NCBI RefSeq assembly: GCF_002028455.1
Contig: NZ_MWUM01000024.1
Coordinates: 1 to 64,000 of the forward strand
Source of the DNA: Zoogloea sp. LCSB751
GTDB taxonomy: Bacteria; Pseudomonadota; Gammaproteobacteria; Burkholderiales; Rhodocyclaceae
Length of the DNA stretch: 64,000 bases
Direction: 5' to 3'
Below are positions 1 to 8,281 of this stretch, piece by piece; the first letter of the stretch is position 1; the number at the start of each line of letters is the position of its first letter. The translations under genes were made by a program, and so were the position numbers. The notes beneath the pieces were generated by a model that searched no databases, was not told the DNA's origin, and worked only from the letters and a program-made list of their open reading frames with translations.

Positions 1-126
1 ATCGAAGTGGCGGCGCCGCCCGAGTCGGGCAAGCCCGGCTCCAACACCGTGTATATCGAAGTGAAGGCGCTGGACGACGAAACCGTGGCGGTACGGGAGA
101 AGTCGGTGTTCCTGATACCGCAGTAG
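1..126 (+). CDS. ccoG: CcoG-like cbb3 oxidase assembly protein, C-terminal end (5' truncated by window)
   Basis: Only the last 41 codons are present, reading in frame from base 1 to the TAG at 124-126. The peptide ends in ...VREKSVFLIPQ, a short beta-rich tail. CcoG (RdxA/FixG) is a membrane iron-sulfur protein that handles copper during assembly of cytochrome cbb3 oxidase, and its C-terminal periplasmic domain looks like this fragment. The assignment rests mainly on the next gene, fixH, which normally follows ccoG in ccoNOQP-ccoG-fixH operons. The fragment is too short to be certain. Confidence 0.6.
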   Translation: MEVAAPPESGKPGSNTVYIEVKALDDETVAVREKSVFLIPQ

Positions 127-138
127 AGAAGCGCATAA

Positions 139-672
139 ATGACTCAAAGAGCAATGGCCCCCAATCAGATTCCCACTCCCTGGTACAAGGAACGCTGGAC
201 CTGGTTACTGATGCTGATGCCGGTGACGGCGATTATCGGTGGCAGCATCACCATGTGGCTGGCCGTGACGTCCTTCGACGGCATGGTTGCCGATGATTAC
301 TACAAGCAGGGGCTGGCGATCAACCAGACGTTGGCGAGGGCGACGGCCGCGGCCGATCTGGGTTTGAAGGCTGACGTCCGCTTCACCGCGGAAGGCCTGT
401 CGGTGGCCTTGCAAGCCAGACAGGGGGTTGAACTGCCGGCCCGTGTGCTGGTTACACTGGCCCACCCGACCCGTGGTGGTCTGGATCAGCAGCTGGTTCT
501 CGAACGTAATGGCAATGGATATCAGGGGCGCATGCAGAGCCAACTCGGCAGCGCCCACTGGAAGGTGTTGATAGAAGATGAGTCCCGCAGCTGGAGGCTG
601 TCAGGGGCCGCATTCCTCCCCACAGAGACGGAGATCCGGATCGATTCAGCGGATCTGAAACCTGTTGATTGA
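139..672 (+). CDS. fixH: FixH family protein, cbb3 oxidase maturation
   Basis: 177 residues. A hydrophilic start with a PWYKERW segment precedes one membrane helix (about residues 22-45). Then come the typical FixH sequence VADDYYKQGLAINQ (about 51-64) and a periplasmic beta-sandwich domain. FixH proteins act with CcoG and the copper ATPase FixI in supplying copper to cytochrome cbb3 oxidase, which works at low oxygen. The gene lies 12 bases after ccoG and 13 bases before the next small gene, so it is in the same operon. A second ATG at residue 6 (position 154) is possible. The family assignment is strong; the exact start is less sure. Confidence 0.85.
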   Translation: MTQRAMAPNQIPTPWYKERWTWLLMLMPVTAIIGGSITMWLAVTSFDGMVADDYYKQGLAINQTLARATAAADLGLKADVRFTAEGLSVALQARQGVELPARVLVTLAHPTRGGLDQQLVLERNGNGYQGRMQSQLGSAHWKVLIEDESRSWRLSGAAFLPTETEIRIDSADLKPVD

Positions 673-685
673 CATGGAGGAAGTC

Positions 686-826
686 ATGGCCTGGAAGGAA
701 TTGTTCGGTAGCGACATTGGCCTGTTGAGCTTGTTCACCATTGGGTTCGTCATCGTGATGGCCGGGTATTTGTATCGATTTGCCAAGACCCACATTGCGG
801 AAGACGAACGACGTTCTCATTCCTAG
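686..826 (+). CDS. Small single-helix membrane protein (DUF3149-like)
   Basis: A 46-residue ORF. It begins MAWKELFGSDIGLLSLF, followed by a hydrophobic stretch (about residues 12-30) ending GYLYRF, then a charged tail with HIAEDERRSHS. Short proteins of this form (DUF3149) commonly follow fixH in beta- and gammaproteobacteria; no function is known. A GGAGG at 676-680 gives good spacing to the ATG at 686. The in-frame ATG at 674 overlaps that site and is less likely. The gene is the last of the ccoG-fixH operon, with a strong terminator 10 bases after its stop. Confidence 0.75.
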   Translation: MAWKELFGSDIGLLSLFTIGFVIVMAGYLYRFAKTHIAEDERRSHS

Positions 827-835
827 CTGGCTGAC

Positions 836-860
836 GCGGGCCTCAGGGCCCGCATTTTTT
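836..860 (+). terminator. Rho-independent terminator of the ccoG-fixH operon
   Basis: A perfect 7-bp stem, GCGGGCC (836-842) and GGCCCGC (847-853), with a TCAG loop is followed by ATTTTTT. This is a classic intrinsic terminator directly after the small membrane protein gene. Confidence 0.9.
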
Positions 861-874
861 CAGGGAGCTTGAGC

Positions 875-1117
875 ATGTTGAATCTGATCCAGGTTCTATG
901 GCCTTCATTCTTGGTTGCAGGCGTGGCCGAGATCATTTTTTTTACCGTCATCAGCCCACAGGAGTTGTACCTGCTGGGCGAGCCGGTTCATTTTTCGGCG
1001 ATCGCCACCTATTCGATCGGTTTCTTCGGCTTCTGGCTGGTTTGTGCTGCATCCAGTCTGACCACGCTGTTTTTCCAGCAGACCTCGGCGGAGATCAACG
1101 GGACAGAATCCGATTGA
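875..1117 (+). CDS. Small two-helix membrane protein of unknown function
   Basis: 80 residues from the ATG at 875, with a GGGAG 8 bases upstream. A TTG two codons earlier could be used but is less likely. Two hydrophobic helices are seen (about residues 8-28 and 42-66), joined by a short loop (SPQELYLLGEPVHFS) and followed by a polar tail. It lies just behind the ccoG-fixH terminator and in front of a long hairpin, so it is probably its own transcription unit. I do not recognise a characterised family. Its position suggests a conserved companion of the cbb3 region, but that is inference. Confidence 0.65.
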   Translation: MLNLIQVLWPSFLVAGVAEIIFFTVISPQELYLLGEPVHFSAIATYSIGFFGFWLVCAASSLTTLFFQQTSAEINGTESD

Positions 1118-1154
1118 TCCCGCGTCCCCCGGTGTAACGGGGGGCATCGGAGTC

Positions 1155-1201
1155 ACCAAGCAGAAGGGCCTCGCGATTTTCGCGAGGCCCTTCTGCTTGG
1201 T
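1155..1201. terminator. Perfect 22-bp hairpin between convergent genes
   Basis: The arms at 1155-1176 and 1180-1201 are perfect inverted copies with a 3-base TTT loop. The element lies between the end of the two-helix protein gene (+) and the end of the uspA-type gene (-), where a bidirectional terminator is expected. There is no U-tract on either side. Confidence 0.65.
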
Positions 1202-1217
1202 GCGGGTTGCTGGTGAT

Positions 1218-1661
1218 TCACCGATAGACCAGTACCGGTATCTTGCTGTGGGTCAGTACCTTCTGGGTCTCGCTGCCCAGTAGCAGCCCGCTCAGGCCAC
1301 GCCGGCCATGGGATGCCATGAAGATCAGGTCGCAGCCGTTGCGTTCGGCTGCCTCGATGATGGCTTCGTAGGGCACTTCGCTGACGAGGGTGTCGCCGCT
1401 GGCTTCGACGCCGGCCGCCTCTGCGTTTGCACGGGCACGGGACAGGATCGCCTCCGCTTCCGCCGCGGCTGCACGGCTGAACTGTTCGGGGGTGGTCGGG
1501 TCTATCAGGGCGCCCTCGCCATAGATGGGCATGGGGAAGTCCGGCTGGGCATAGAAGAAGGTGACGCGCGCACCAGCTTCCTGAGCGAAGCTGACCGCCC
1601 TGGTTACGGTGGAGTCGGAGAGTTCCGATCCATCTGTTGGTACCAGAATGTTCTTGAACAT
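1218..1661 (-). CDS. Universal stress protein, UspA family
   Basis: 147 residues from the ATG at 1661, starting MFKNILVPTDGSELSD, the typical UspA beginning. The ATP-binding type signature near the C-terminus, HGRRGLSGLLLGSETQKVL, is intact (Gly-x2-Gly-x9-Gly form). Single-domain UspA proteins bind nucleotides and support survival under stress and oxygen limitation. A longer in-frame ORF reaches 1736, but those extra 25 residues cover the promoter and are rejected. The upstream region holds an FNR-type box and a perfect -10 hexamer, which predicts induction when oxygen falls. Transcription is divergent from phaC. Confidence 0.9.
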   Translation of the reverse strand: MFKNILVPTDGSELSDSTVTRAVSFAQEAGARVTFFYAQPDFPMPIYGEGALIDPTTPEQFSRAAAAEAEAILSRARANAEAAGVEASGDTLVSEVPYEAIIEAAERNGCDLIFMASHGRRGLSGLLLGSETQKVLTHSKIPVLVYR

Positions 1662-1692
1662 GATGTCGATCCTGTCGGGAACTGAGTGTCCC

Positions 1693-1736
1693 ATTATAAA
1701 GCGCAGTCTGTTCGGGAGCTGCTTGACGAATATCAA
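1693..1736 (-). promoter_or_regulatory. FNR/Anr-type promoter of the universal stress protein gene
   Basis: TTGACGAATATCAA at 1723-1736 matches the FNR-family palindrome TTGAT-N4-ATCAA at 9 of 10 bases. On the minus strand a perfect TATAAT lies at 1698-1693. The centres of the two elements are 34 bp apart, close to the 32 bp of a class II FNR promoter. Transcription would start near 1686-1688, about 25 bases before the start codon. The same box lies about 110 bp upstream of phaC. Confidence 0.7.
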
Positions 1737-1843
1737 CGGTCCATCTCCAAGGCTGGATCACGATTGAAACAAGCACAAGATTCTGCCGATCCGGCGCATG
1801 ATGCCGGGTGCCAATTTATTCTGGATGAAAGGAGCTGTGAGTC

Positions 1844-3577
1844 ATGCCCCGTCGTGAACCCGCACCACCACTTGATCTTGCGCGCAAGTCGCTAAGGCAG
1901 CTGCATGATTCTGTGGAGTCGTCAATCGATCCCCTTGGCATGGCTGCGCCGCTGGTGCATGCCCAGCTTGCGTGGTCCGCCCATCCCCAGGAACTGGCCG
2001 AGGCCATGACGCGTGTCTCCGGGAGCCTGTGGGCCCTACAATGGCACAGCTGGCGCCGTCTGCTCGGCCTGCCCAGCGAGGACCCGGTTCGGCCCCATGA
2101 GGACGACAACCGGTTCGCCGACCCGGCATGGGCTGAGTCGCCGACCTGGGATCTGTTGAAGGAGTGGTACCTGGTCATGACCCATCATGCCCAGGACATG
2201 TTGTATGACACCCCGGGCCTGTCCCAGAAAGAGCGTCGCCGGGCCGCCTTCTGGTGGCGGAAGTGGCTCAATGCGGTGGCTCCGTCGAACTTCTTCTGGT
2301 TGAACCCGGTGGCGATGCGGCTCGCCGTGGAAACCAAGGGCGAGAGCGTTGCGCGGGGTTTCCGGAATTTTCTCGACGATCTGGAAGCGGGCAACATCCG
2401 GATGACCGATCCCGACGATTTTACCGTCGGGCAGAACCTGGCCACTACGCCGGGTAAGGTGGTATTCCGCAATCGTCTGCTGGAGGTCCTGCACTACACG
2501 CCGACCAAGGCTCAGGTGTATAAGACGCCCATCGTGATCGTCACCCCGTGGATCAACAAGTTCTATATCCTGGATTTGAACTCCAAGAAGAGCATGATCC
2601 GCTACCTGCTGGATCAGGGCTTCGATGTATTCATAACCAGCTGGAAGAATCCTGGGCCGGAGATGCGGGACGTCAGCTTCGACGACTACTTGGTTGAAGG
2701 CGTGCAGGCCCTCGTCGACACCGCCCGCGGAGTGACCGGTGCGCCAAAGGTACATGCGGTCGGTTACTGCATCGGTGGGACGGCTCTGTCCACCTACATG
2801 GCCTGGGCCAACCGCCATTTCGCGCCGGAGGATGTGCCGGTTTCCCACTGGACCCTGTTCACGACCCTGGTCGATTTCCACAAACCGGGCGATATCGAAG
2901 TCTTCGTGGATGAGGGCAGCATCCGCTTCATCACCCAGAACATGGAGCGCAAGGGTTATCTGGATGGTGCCGAAATGGCTTCGGCATTCCGTCTGCTGCG
3001 GTCGAACAGCCTGATCTGGCACTACGTCGTGCATGGCTGGCTGTATGGCGAAACGCCGCCGCCGTTCGACGTTCTGTACTGGAACATGGATACCACGCGC
3101 ATGCCGTACACGATGCATGCCTGGTATCTGCGCGAGCTATATCTGCACAATCGCCTGATCGACAAGGACAGCCTCACTGTCGCGGGCGAGCCCATCGATC
3201 TGGGCGCAATCACTCAGCCCGTCTATGCGGTGTCGGCCGAGGATGATCACATCGCGCCGTGGAAGCAGACCTTCCGCACGATGAATTTCGTGGGCGGCGT
3301 GAAGCGTTTCGTGCTGTCTAGCTCGGGGCACATCCTTGGCATCGTCAATCCGCCGGTCAAGCCACCCAAGCGCAAGTTCTGGGCTGGTCAGGCGCGGCGC
3401 AGCGATACCGCCGACGGCTGGTATGAGCAGGCCGACGAGCATGCCGGCAGCTGGTGGGAAGACTGGATGGCCTGGCTCAAGCCTCAGTGCGGAGAACTGG
3501 TCGACGCGCCGGCGGTGGCGACCGAGGCCTACCCGGCTCTCGCCGATGCCCCGGGCACTTACGTGCTGGAGCACTGA
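1844..3577 (+). CDS. phaC: Class I poly(3-hydroxyalkanoate) synthase
   Basis: 577 residues, the normal length of class I PhaC. It polymerises hydroxyacyl-CoA to polyhydroxyalkanoate at the granule surface. The N-terminal region (about 1-200) is helical. The alpha/beta-hydrolase core carries the lipase-like box GYCIGGT with the nucleophile Cys309. The catalytic Asp468 is in EDDHIAPW and His496 in SSSGHILGIVNPP. TPWINKFYILDL and the Trp-rich C-terminus (GSWWEDWMAWL) are typical. The ATG at 1844 has AGGAG upstream. No phaA, phaB or phasin gene lies beside it, so this is a stand-alone synthase. Its 3' end overlaps the convergent glycosylase gene by 19 bases. Confidence 0.95.
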   Translation: MPRREPAPPLDLARKSLRQLHDSVESSIDPLGMAAPLVHAQLAWSAHPQELAEAMTRVSGSLWALQWHSWRRLLGLPSEDPVRPHEDDNRFADPAWAESPTWDLLKEWYLVMTHHAQDMLYDTPGLSQKERRRAAFWWRKWLNAVAPSNFFWLNPVAMRLAVETKGESVARGFRNFLDDLEAGNIRMTDPDDFTVGQNLATTPGKVVFRNRLLEVLHYTPTKAQVYKTPIVIVTPWINKFYILDLNSKKSMIRYLLDQGFDVFITSWKNPGPEMRDVSFDDYLVEGVQALVDTARGVTGAPKVHAVGYCIGGTALSTYMAWANRHFAPEDVPVSHWTLFTTLVDFHKPGDIEVFVDEGSIRFITQNMERKGYLDGAEMASAFRLLRSNSLIWHYVVHGWLYGETPPPFDVLYWNMDTTRMPYTMHAWYLRELYLHNRLIDKDSLTVAGEPIDLGAITQPVYAVSAEDDHIAPWKQTFRTMNFVGGVKRFVLSSSGHILGIVNPPVKPPKRKFWAGQARRSDTADGWYEQADEHAGSWWEDWMAWLKPQCGELVDAPAVATEAYPALADAPGTYVLEH

Positions 3578-4089
3578 GCCGGCAGTCCGGTGGCGGCAAG
3601 CACGCTTCGCCAGGCCTCCAGGCGCCGGGCGAAGCTGAACGCGGCGTTTGCCGGACTGGTCGATGGCAGGCGCTGGTATTCCAGTTGGCGCGGGGCCAGC
3701 GATTTCAACACGTGGCGCCTGAAACTCGCCTCAGCCATCGCTCCGTTGAAAAAGACCCGCGTGATCTGTGGGTGGGCCGCCAGGAAGCCCGGAAAGTCGT
3801 TGGGGACGATGGTGCTGGTATCGATCCGCGTATCGAGACTGCCCTCCCGCTCACAGCACTGCAGCACATCCCACAGCGCGATGCCCGCCGTCTCCAGGCA
3901 GCGCAGGCGCTCAACGTAGGGCAGGGCGGGATGCGCACCGGTCAGCTCGCCCAGGATGGGCCAGAACAGGTTGCGGGGGTGCGCATAGTACTGGCCGGCC
4001 CGCAGGGAGGCCTCGCCGGGCATGCTGCCCAGGATCAGGGTGTGGGCGGAAGGCGTTGCAACCGGGGGAAAACTGTAGATTAGGGCCAT
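3559..4089 (-). CDS. DNA-deoxyinosine/uracil glycosylase (Mug-like UDG superfamily)
   Basis: 176 residues with the family motifs LILGSMPGEASL (about 18-29), YYAHPRNLFWPIL (about 34-46) and the C-terminal LPSTSPAN (about 140-147). This subgroup (TIGR04274-type, family 6 UDG) removes deaminated bases, chiefly hypoxanthine and uracil, from DNA. The Asn in HPRN is the likely catalytic residue for this family. The start ATG at 4089 sits in a CATG shared with a possible plus-strand ATG. The stop side runs 19 bases into the 3' end of phaC. Confidence 0.8.
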   Translation of the reverse strand: MALIYSFPPVATPSAHTLILGSMPGEASLRAGQYYAHPRNLFWPILGELTGAHPALPYVERLRCLETAGIALWDVLQCCEREGSLDTRIDTSTIVPNDFPGFLAAHPQITRVFFNGAMAEASFRRHVLKSLAPRQLEYQRLPSTSPANAAFSFARRLEAWRSVLAATGLPAQCSST

Positions 4090-4195
4090 GGCGTTTCAGA
4101 CTGCGCTTGCAGAGGCGGGCAACAGATGTTGGAATGATTTCCCAACAGGCGCTGGGAAAAAAGATGGGTTGTCCGAAATGGTTCTGGAGTTTGCA

Positions 4196-5353
4196 ATGAA
4201 ACAGCGTGCCCACGTGCTGGTGGTGGATGACCAGGCCGACAATCTGCTGATCCTCGAGGACGTGCTGTCGGAGCATTATGACGTTCACCCCGCCATGAGT
4301 GGTGGTGAGGCGCTCGGCTATCTGGAGGCGGGTGGGCGTGCCGATCTCATCCTGCTCGACGTGATGATGCCCGGGCTGGATGGCTTCGAAGTCTGCCGCC
4401 GCCTCAAGTCGTCCGAATCCACACGCGGCATCCCGGTCATGTTCCTCACCGGGCTGGATCGCCCGGAAGATGAAGAGCAGGGTTTGTCCCTCGGTGCAGA
4501 AGATTTCATCCACAAGCCGATTTCTCCGCCGGTCGTGCTGGCGCGGGTTCGTACCCACCTGGCCCTGTCGCGGGCAACCAAGGCGTTGCAGCGGCGCAAT
4601 GCGGACCTTGAGCAGCTGGTAGCCGAGCGTACGGTGGAGATCAGCGAGCAAAGCCGACGCCTTGTCGCCAGCAAGCAGGAAGTGATCGCCGCTCAGGCGG
4701 CCACCATCACCGCCTTCTGCGCCCTGGCTGAAGCCCGGGACAACGAGACGGGCAACCATATCCGCCGCACCCAGCACTACGTCCGCATCCTGGCCGAACA
4801 ATTGCAGGACCACCCCCGTTTCAGCGCACAGCTGGATGAAGACGTGATCCAGCTGCTGTTCAAATCGGCACCGCTGCACGACGTGGGTAAGGTAGCGACC
4901 CCCGACGCCATCCTGCTGAAGCGGGGAAAGCTGACGCCCGACGAGTGGGTGATCATGAAGCAGCACTGCGCATATGGACGCAACGCAATCCTGCAGGCCG
5001 AAAAAGCACTGGGAGGCGTGGCAGACGCGACCTTCCTGCGCTATGCAGCCGAGATCGCCTATGGGCATCACGAACGCTGGGACGGCAGTGGCTATCCGGA
5101 AGGGCTGGCGGGCGACGATATTCCGGTGTCGGCACGCCTGATGGCGGTTGCCGACGTGTACGACGCGTTGATCTCCCGGCGGGTGTACAAGCCACCCTTC
5201 CCCCACGAAAAGGCCATCGAGATGATGGCACTCGAACGCGGCAAGCATTTCGACCCCGACATCGTCGACATCCTCTTGAAGGTCGACGGCGAGTTTGCCG
5301 CCATCGCCCGCAATTTCAGTGATGAAGCCGAGGAGGACGAGGGCGCGCCCTGA
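4196..5353 (+). CDS. Response regulator with HD-GYP cyclic-di-GMP phosphodiesterase domain
   Basis: 385 residues from the ATG at 4196 (GGAG at 4186-4189). The first 120 residues are a receiver domain starting HVLVVDDQADN, with phospho-acceptor Asp55 in LILLDVMMPG. A coiled linker (about 125-165) follows, then an HD-GYP domain with His228-Asp229 in LHDVGKVATPDAILLKRGKL and HHERWDGSGYP at 291-301. HD-GYP domains hydrolyse cyclic-di-GMP, so phosphorylation should control turnover of the messenger. The ORF is open to an ATG at 4088, but that overlaps the start of the divergent glycosylase gene and adds no conserved sequence. No cognate kinase is adjacent. The gene ends 5 bases before a convergent MFS gene. 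Confidence 0.92.
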   Translation: MKQRAHVLVVDDQADNLLILEDVLSEHYDVHPAMSGGEALGYLEAGGRADLILLDVMMPGLDGFEVCRRLKSSESTRGIPVMFLTGLDRPEDEEQGLSLGAEDFIHKPISPPVVLARVRTHLALSRATKALQRRNADLEQLVAERTVEISEQSRRLVASKQEVIAAQAATITAFCALAEARDNETGNHIRRTQHYVRILAEQLQDHPRFSAQLDEDVIQLLFKSAPLHDVGKVATPDAILLKRGKLTPDEWVIMKQHCAYGRNAILQAEKALGGVADATFLRYAAEIAYGHHERWDGSGYPEGLAGDDIPVSARLMAVADVYDALISRRVYKPPFPHEKAIEMMALERGKHFDPDIVDILLKVDGEFAAIARNFSDEAEEDEGAP

Positions 5354-5358
5354 GTGCC

Positions 5359-6573
5359 TCAGCGTCGCTCGACACCCAGCGCAGTGAAGACGGCCGCCGC
5401 CTGCAGAATGGCGAAGCCGACCAGTACGGCCCCGAAATGGCCCTTGTCCATGAAGCCGCCGAATAGCAGCGGTGCCAGCGCCAGGCCGGTATCCAGCCCC
5501 GAATACACGAAGCCATACACCCGCCCGAAGGCTGCCTGGCCGAAACGGGCCGTTGCCGCGCTACGCACCAGCAGATCTCGCGAAGGTCCGGCCAGACCGG
5601 TCAGGAAGCCGATTGCAGCCATCAGCGGCACCACCATGCCGGCGGGCGGCCAGCCGCTGGCGAGCAGCACCGCAGTCAGTGCGGCGGTGCACAGGGCGCC
5701 GGCGATGACCTGCCCCTGTCGCGCGTGACGGGTCAGAAATCCACCTACCAGCACGCCCGCCGCCCCGGCCAGCAGATAGGCCGACAAGGTGCCGGCGGCC
5801 TGACTGACCGGCATGCCGTACATGCCCTGCATCAGCGGCGTGCCGAAGTTCTGGATGGCACCGAAGGCCGTGGTGAGCAGCAGAAAGAATGTGAAGCACA
5901 ACCACACGGGGCCGACCTTCAGGATTTCCAGCGTCGTCACCTTGCGGCCGCTCGCCGCGCTTGTGTGCGTGTCGACCACGAAATGGTGCCGCCCTAGCAG
6001 CAGCAATGCCAGTGCGGGAATTGCCAGCAATCCGGCGCCCAGCGCGGCGGTACGCCAGCCAGCAAGGGAGGCGATGCCGGTCAGGAATACCGGTGCCAGC
6101 GCCCAGCCCAGGTTGCCGGACAAACCGTGCATCGAGAACGCGTGCCCCAGGCGCTGCGGGGAAACGTTGCGGTTGAGGATCGTGAAGTCGCAGGGATGGA
6201 AGACGCTGTTGCCCAGACCGGCCACTGCCGCCACGGCCATCAGATCGCCGAGCCCACGGGCCTGGGACAGCCCGAAGCCGGCAAGGATGAAGCACGCAAT
6301 GCCAGCCGACAGTACCCGCAAGGGGCCGAAGCGATCGACCGCCAGTCCGGCCAGGGCCTGACCGACGCCGGAAACGACGAAAAAGACCGTCATCGTGCTG
6401 CCGATGCTTACGAAGTCGAGCCCGAATTCGGGCATCAACCACGGAAACAGCGGTGGTAACAGCAGGTGGAAGAAATGGGATACGCCGTGGGCGAAACTGA
6501 CCAGCGCGATGATCCGGGCATCCTGGCCCGGTGCGAGCTGGTGGGAGGCGGCTACAGTGGTTGTGGTCGTCAT
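5359..6573 (-). CDS. MFS transporter
   Basis: 404 residues with about 12 hydrophobic helices. The first starts near ALVSFAHGVSHFFHLLLPP, and the helix 2-3 loop has AVDRFGPLRVL, the position of the usual MFS GxxxDRxGRR motif. A second charged cluster follows helix 6. The HGVSHFFHLLLPPLFPWL start resembles small-molecule efflux or uptake carriers of the MFS_1 group (fosmidomycin-resistance and YfcJ-like proteins). No substrate can be read from the sequence. The gene lies 13 bases after the UbiB-family gene on the same strand, so the two may be cotranscribed. Confidence 0.8.
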   Translation of the reverse strand: MTTTTTVAASHQLAPGQDARIIALVSFAHGVSHFFHLLLPPLFPWLMPEFGLDFVSIGSTMTVFFVVSGVGQALAGLAVDRFGPLRVLSAGIACFILAGFGLSQARGLGDLMAVAAVAGLGNSVFHPCDFTILNRNVSPQRLGHAFSMHGLSGNLGWALAPVFLTGIASLAGWRTAALGAGLLAIPALALLLLGRHHFVVDTHTSAASGRKVTTLEILKVGPVWLCFTFFLLLTTAFGAIQNFGTPLMQGMYGMPVSQAAGTLSAYLLAGAAGVLVGGFLTRHARQGQVIAGALCTAALTAVLLASGWPPAGMVVPLMAAIGFLTGLAGPSRDLLVRSAATARFGQAAFGRVYGFVYSGLDTGLALAPLLFGGFMDKGHFGAVLVGFAILQAAAVFTALGVERR

Positions 6574-6586
6574 GGAGAGTACATCG

Positions 6587-8281
6587 TCAGTCGGGATTGC
6601 CGCTGCGCCAGATGGAAACCAGCAGCCAGAGTCCGCCGATCAGCGCGGCAATGAAGCCGAGCAGGCCGAAGGACGGCAGGCCGGGCAGGGATGGCGCCTT
6701 GTCGACTGTCATCACGATGGCCGAGCCAACGATCAGTGCGGCGATCACGATGGCCAGGGCCAGCCGGCTGGCCGCCCGGTCGATCTGGCCACCGAAGCGC
6801 TGCAGTGGCAGGACTTCGACCTGAACCTGCAACTTGCCCCGGCGGGCGGCATGCAGGAACTGGCGCAGATCCCGTGGCAGGCCGGCCAGCAGATCCACTG
6901 CATCTGCGAAGGCACGCCAGCCGCGCCGGGCGAAGGCCGCCGGCGCGGCATGGGCCAGCAGGACTTGGCGAAGGAAGGGGCTCGCCTCGGCGGCAATGTC
7001 GAAATCCGGATCGAGTTGCCGGCCCATGCCTTCGAGAGTGATGAAGGCCTTGATCATCAGGGCCAGATCGGCGGGTAGGGACAGACCGTGCTCGCGCAGG
7101 ATGGTCAGCAGGTCCGACAGCATCGCGCCGATGTCGAGGCGCTGCAGCGGCACGCCGTGGTAAAGGTCGACGAAGGTGTCGATTTCGGCACGCAGGGTTG
7201 CCAGATCGGAGTCCGGATCGCGCGGATCGTCGTCGCTCCAGTCGAGCAGAACGTCGGCAACCAGACTGCTGTCGCGGCCGACCAGCCCCTGCAGCAGGCG
7301 CGCCACCTGGCTGCGGCGTTCCTCGGTCAGGCGTCCGACCATGCCGAAATCGATGAAGGCGATGCGGTTGCCGGTCAGGTACAACACATTGCCGGGATGG
7401 GGGTCGGCATGGAAGAAGCCGTCCTCCAGCAGCATCTTGAGTACGGCTTCGGCGCCGCGGCGGGCCAGCAGCTTGCGATCCAGCCCGGCGGCGTCGGCGG
7501 CGGCCAGGTCCCGTCCGGAAATGCCGTCCACGTAGTCCTGTACGTTCAGGCGCTCCCCGCACCATTGCCAATGCACGCGGGGAATGGAGATTTCAGGATG
7601 CCCGGCAAACTGCTCGGCGATGCGTTCGGCGTTGCGGCATTCGGCGGCAAAATCCAGCTCGCGGCGCAGGGACAGGGTGAACTGGCGGACGATGTCGCGC
7701 GGCCGGTAACGGCGCAGGTCGGAGGCCTCGGCCTCGATGATCTCGGCCAGGCGTTCCAGCAGGCGCAGGTCGGCTTCGATGATCGGGCGGATGCCGGGAC
7801 GCCGTACCTTGAGGATCACGTCGGTGCCGTCGCTCAGGCGGGCGCGATGGACCTGGGCCAGGGAGGCCGCGGCCAGCGGTTGGGGGTCGAGCGCACTGAA
7901 GATCGACTCCGGCGCATCTCCCAGGTCTTCCACGAGTTGGGTGCGCAGCTCGGCGAAGGGTACGGCGGGGGCCGCGTCCTGCAGTTTGCTGAATTCGGCG
8001 ATCCAGTCGGGCGGGAACAGGTCCACGCGCGTTGCCAGGATCTGTCCCAGTTTGACGAAACTGGGCCCCAGCTCCTCCAGTGCCCGGCGGACCCGGGCGG
8101 CCGGCTCCAGGTGGGCCAGCTCCTCCGGTTCCCGCCAGCGCAGGGCCTTGCCGGCGCGTTCAAGCGCATGTGCCATGCCGATGCGTCGGACCACGTCGCC
8201 GAAACCATAACGGATCAGCACGCTGGCGATGTCATGGATGCGCTTCAGATCGCGCACCGCGCCAAGGGCTTGCCACAGCAT
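6587..8281 (-). CDS. UbiB/ABC1 family atypical kinase
   Basis: 564 residues. It has the family KxGQ motif (KLGQ, 77-80), the Ala-rich loop LAAASLAQVH (136-145), the catalytic HADPHPGN (291-298) and DFG (311-313). Two C-terminal membrane helices follow. UbiB/COQ8 proteins are membrane-anchored ATPases needed for ubiquinone synthesis or lipid handling. In many betaproteobacteria the true ubiB lies with ubiE and ubiJ; this copy stands alone beside an MFS gene, so it may be a second family member. It is somewhat longer than E. coli UbiB (546 aa). The start is the first ATG, and I see no better one inside. Confidence 0.85.
   Translation of the reverse strand: MLWQALGAVRDLKRIHDIASVLIRYGFGDVVRRIGMAHALERAGKALRWREPEELAHLEPAARVRRALEELGPSFVKLGQILATRVDLFPPDWIAEFSKLQDAAPAVPFAELRTQLVEDLGDAPESIFSALDPQPLAAASLAQVHRARLSDGTDVILKVRRPGIRPIIEADLRLLERLAEIIEAEASDLRRYRPRDIVRQFTLSLRRELDFAAECRNAERIAEQFAGHPEISIPRVHWQWCGERLNVQDYVDGISGRDLAAADAAGLDRKLLARRGAEAVLKMLLEDGFFHADPHPGNVLYLTGNRIAFIDFGMVGRLTEERRSQVARLLQGLVGRDSSLVADVLLDWSDDDPRDPDSDLATLRAEIDTFVDLYHGVPLQRLDIGAMLSDLLTILREHGLSLPADLALMIKAFITLEGMGRQLDPDFDIAAEASPFLRQVLLAHAAPAAFARRGWRAFADAVDLLAGLPRDLRQFLHAARRGKLQVQVEVLPLQRFGGQIDRAASRLALAIVIAALIVGSAIVMTVDKAPSLPGLPSFGLLGFIAALIGGLWLLVSIWRSGNPD

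Noticed and set aside
4088..4195. Upstream ATG for the REC-HD-GYP gene inside a CATG shared with the divergent glycosylase start
   Set aside because: The receiver domain begins at the ATG at 4196, which has a good GGAG. The upstream codons are not conserved-looking and would leave no room for promoters.
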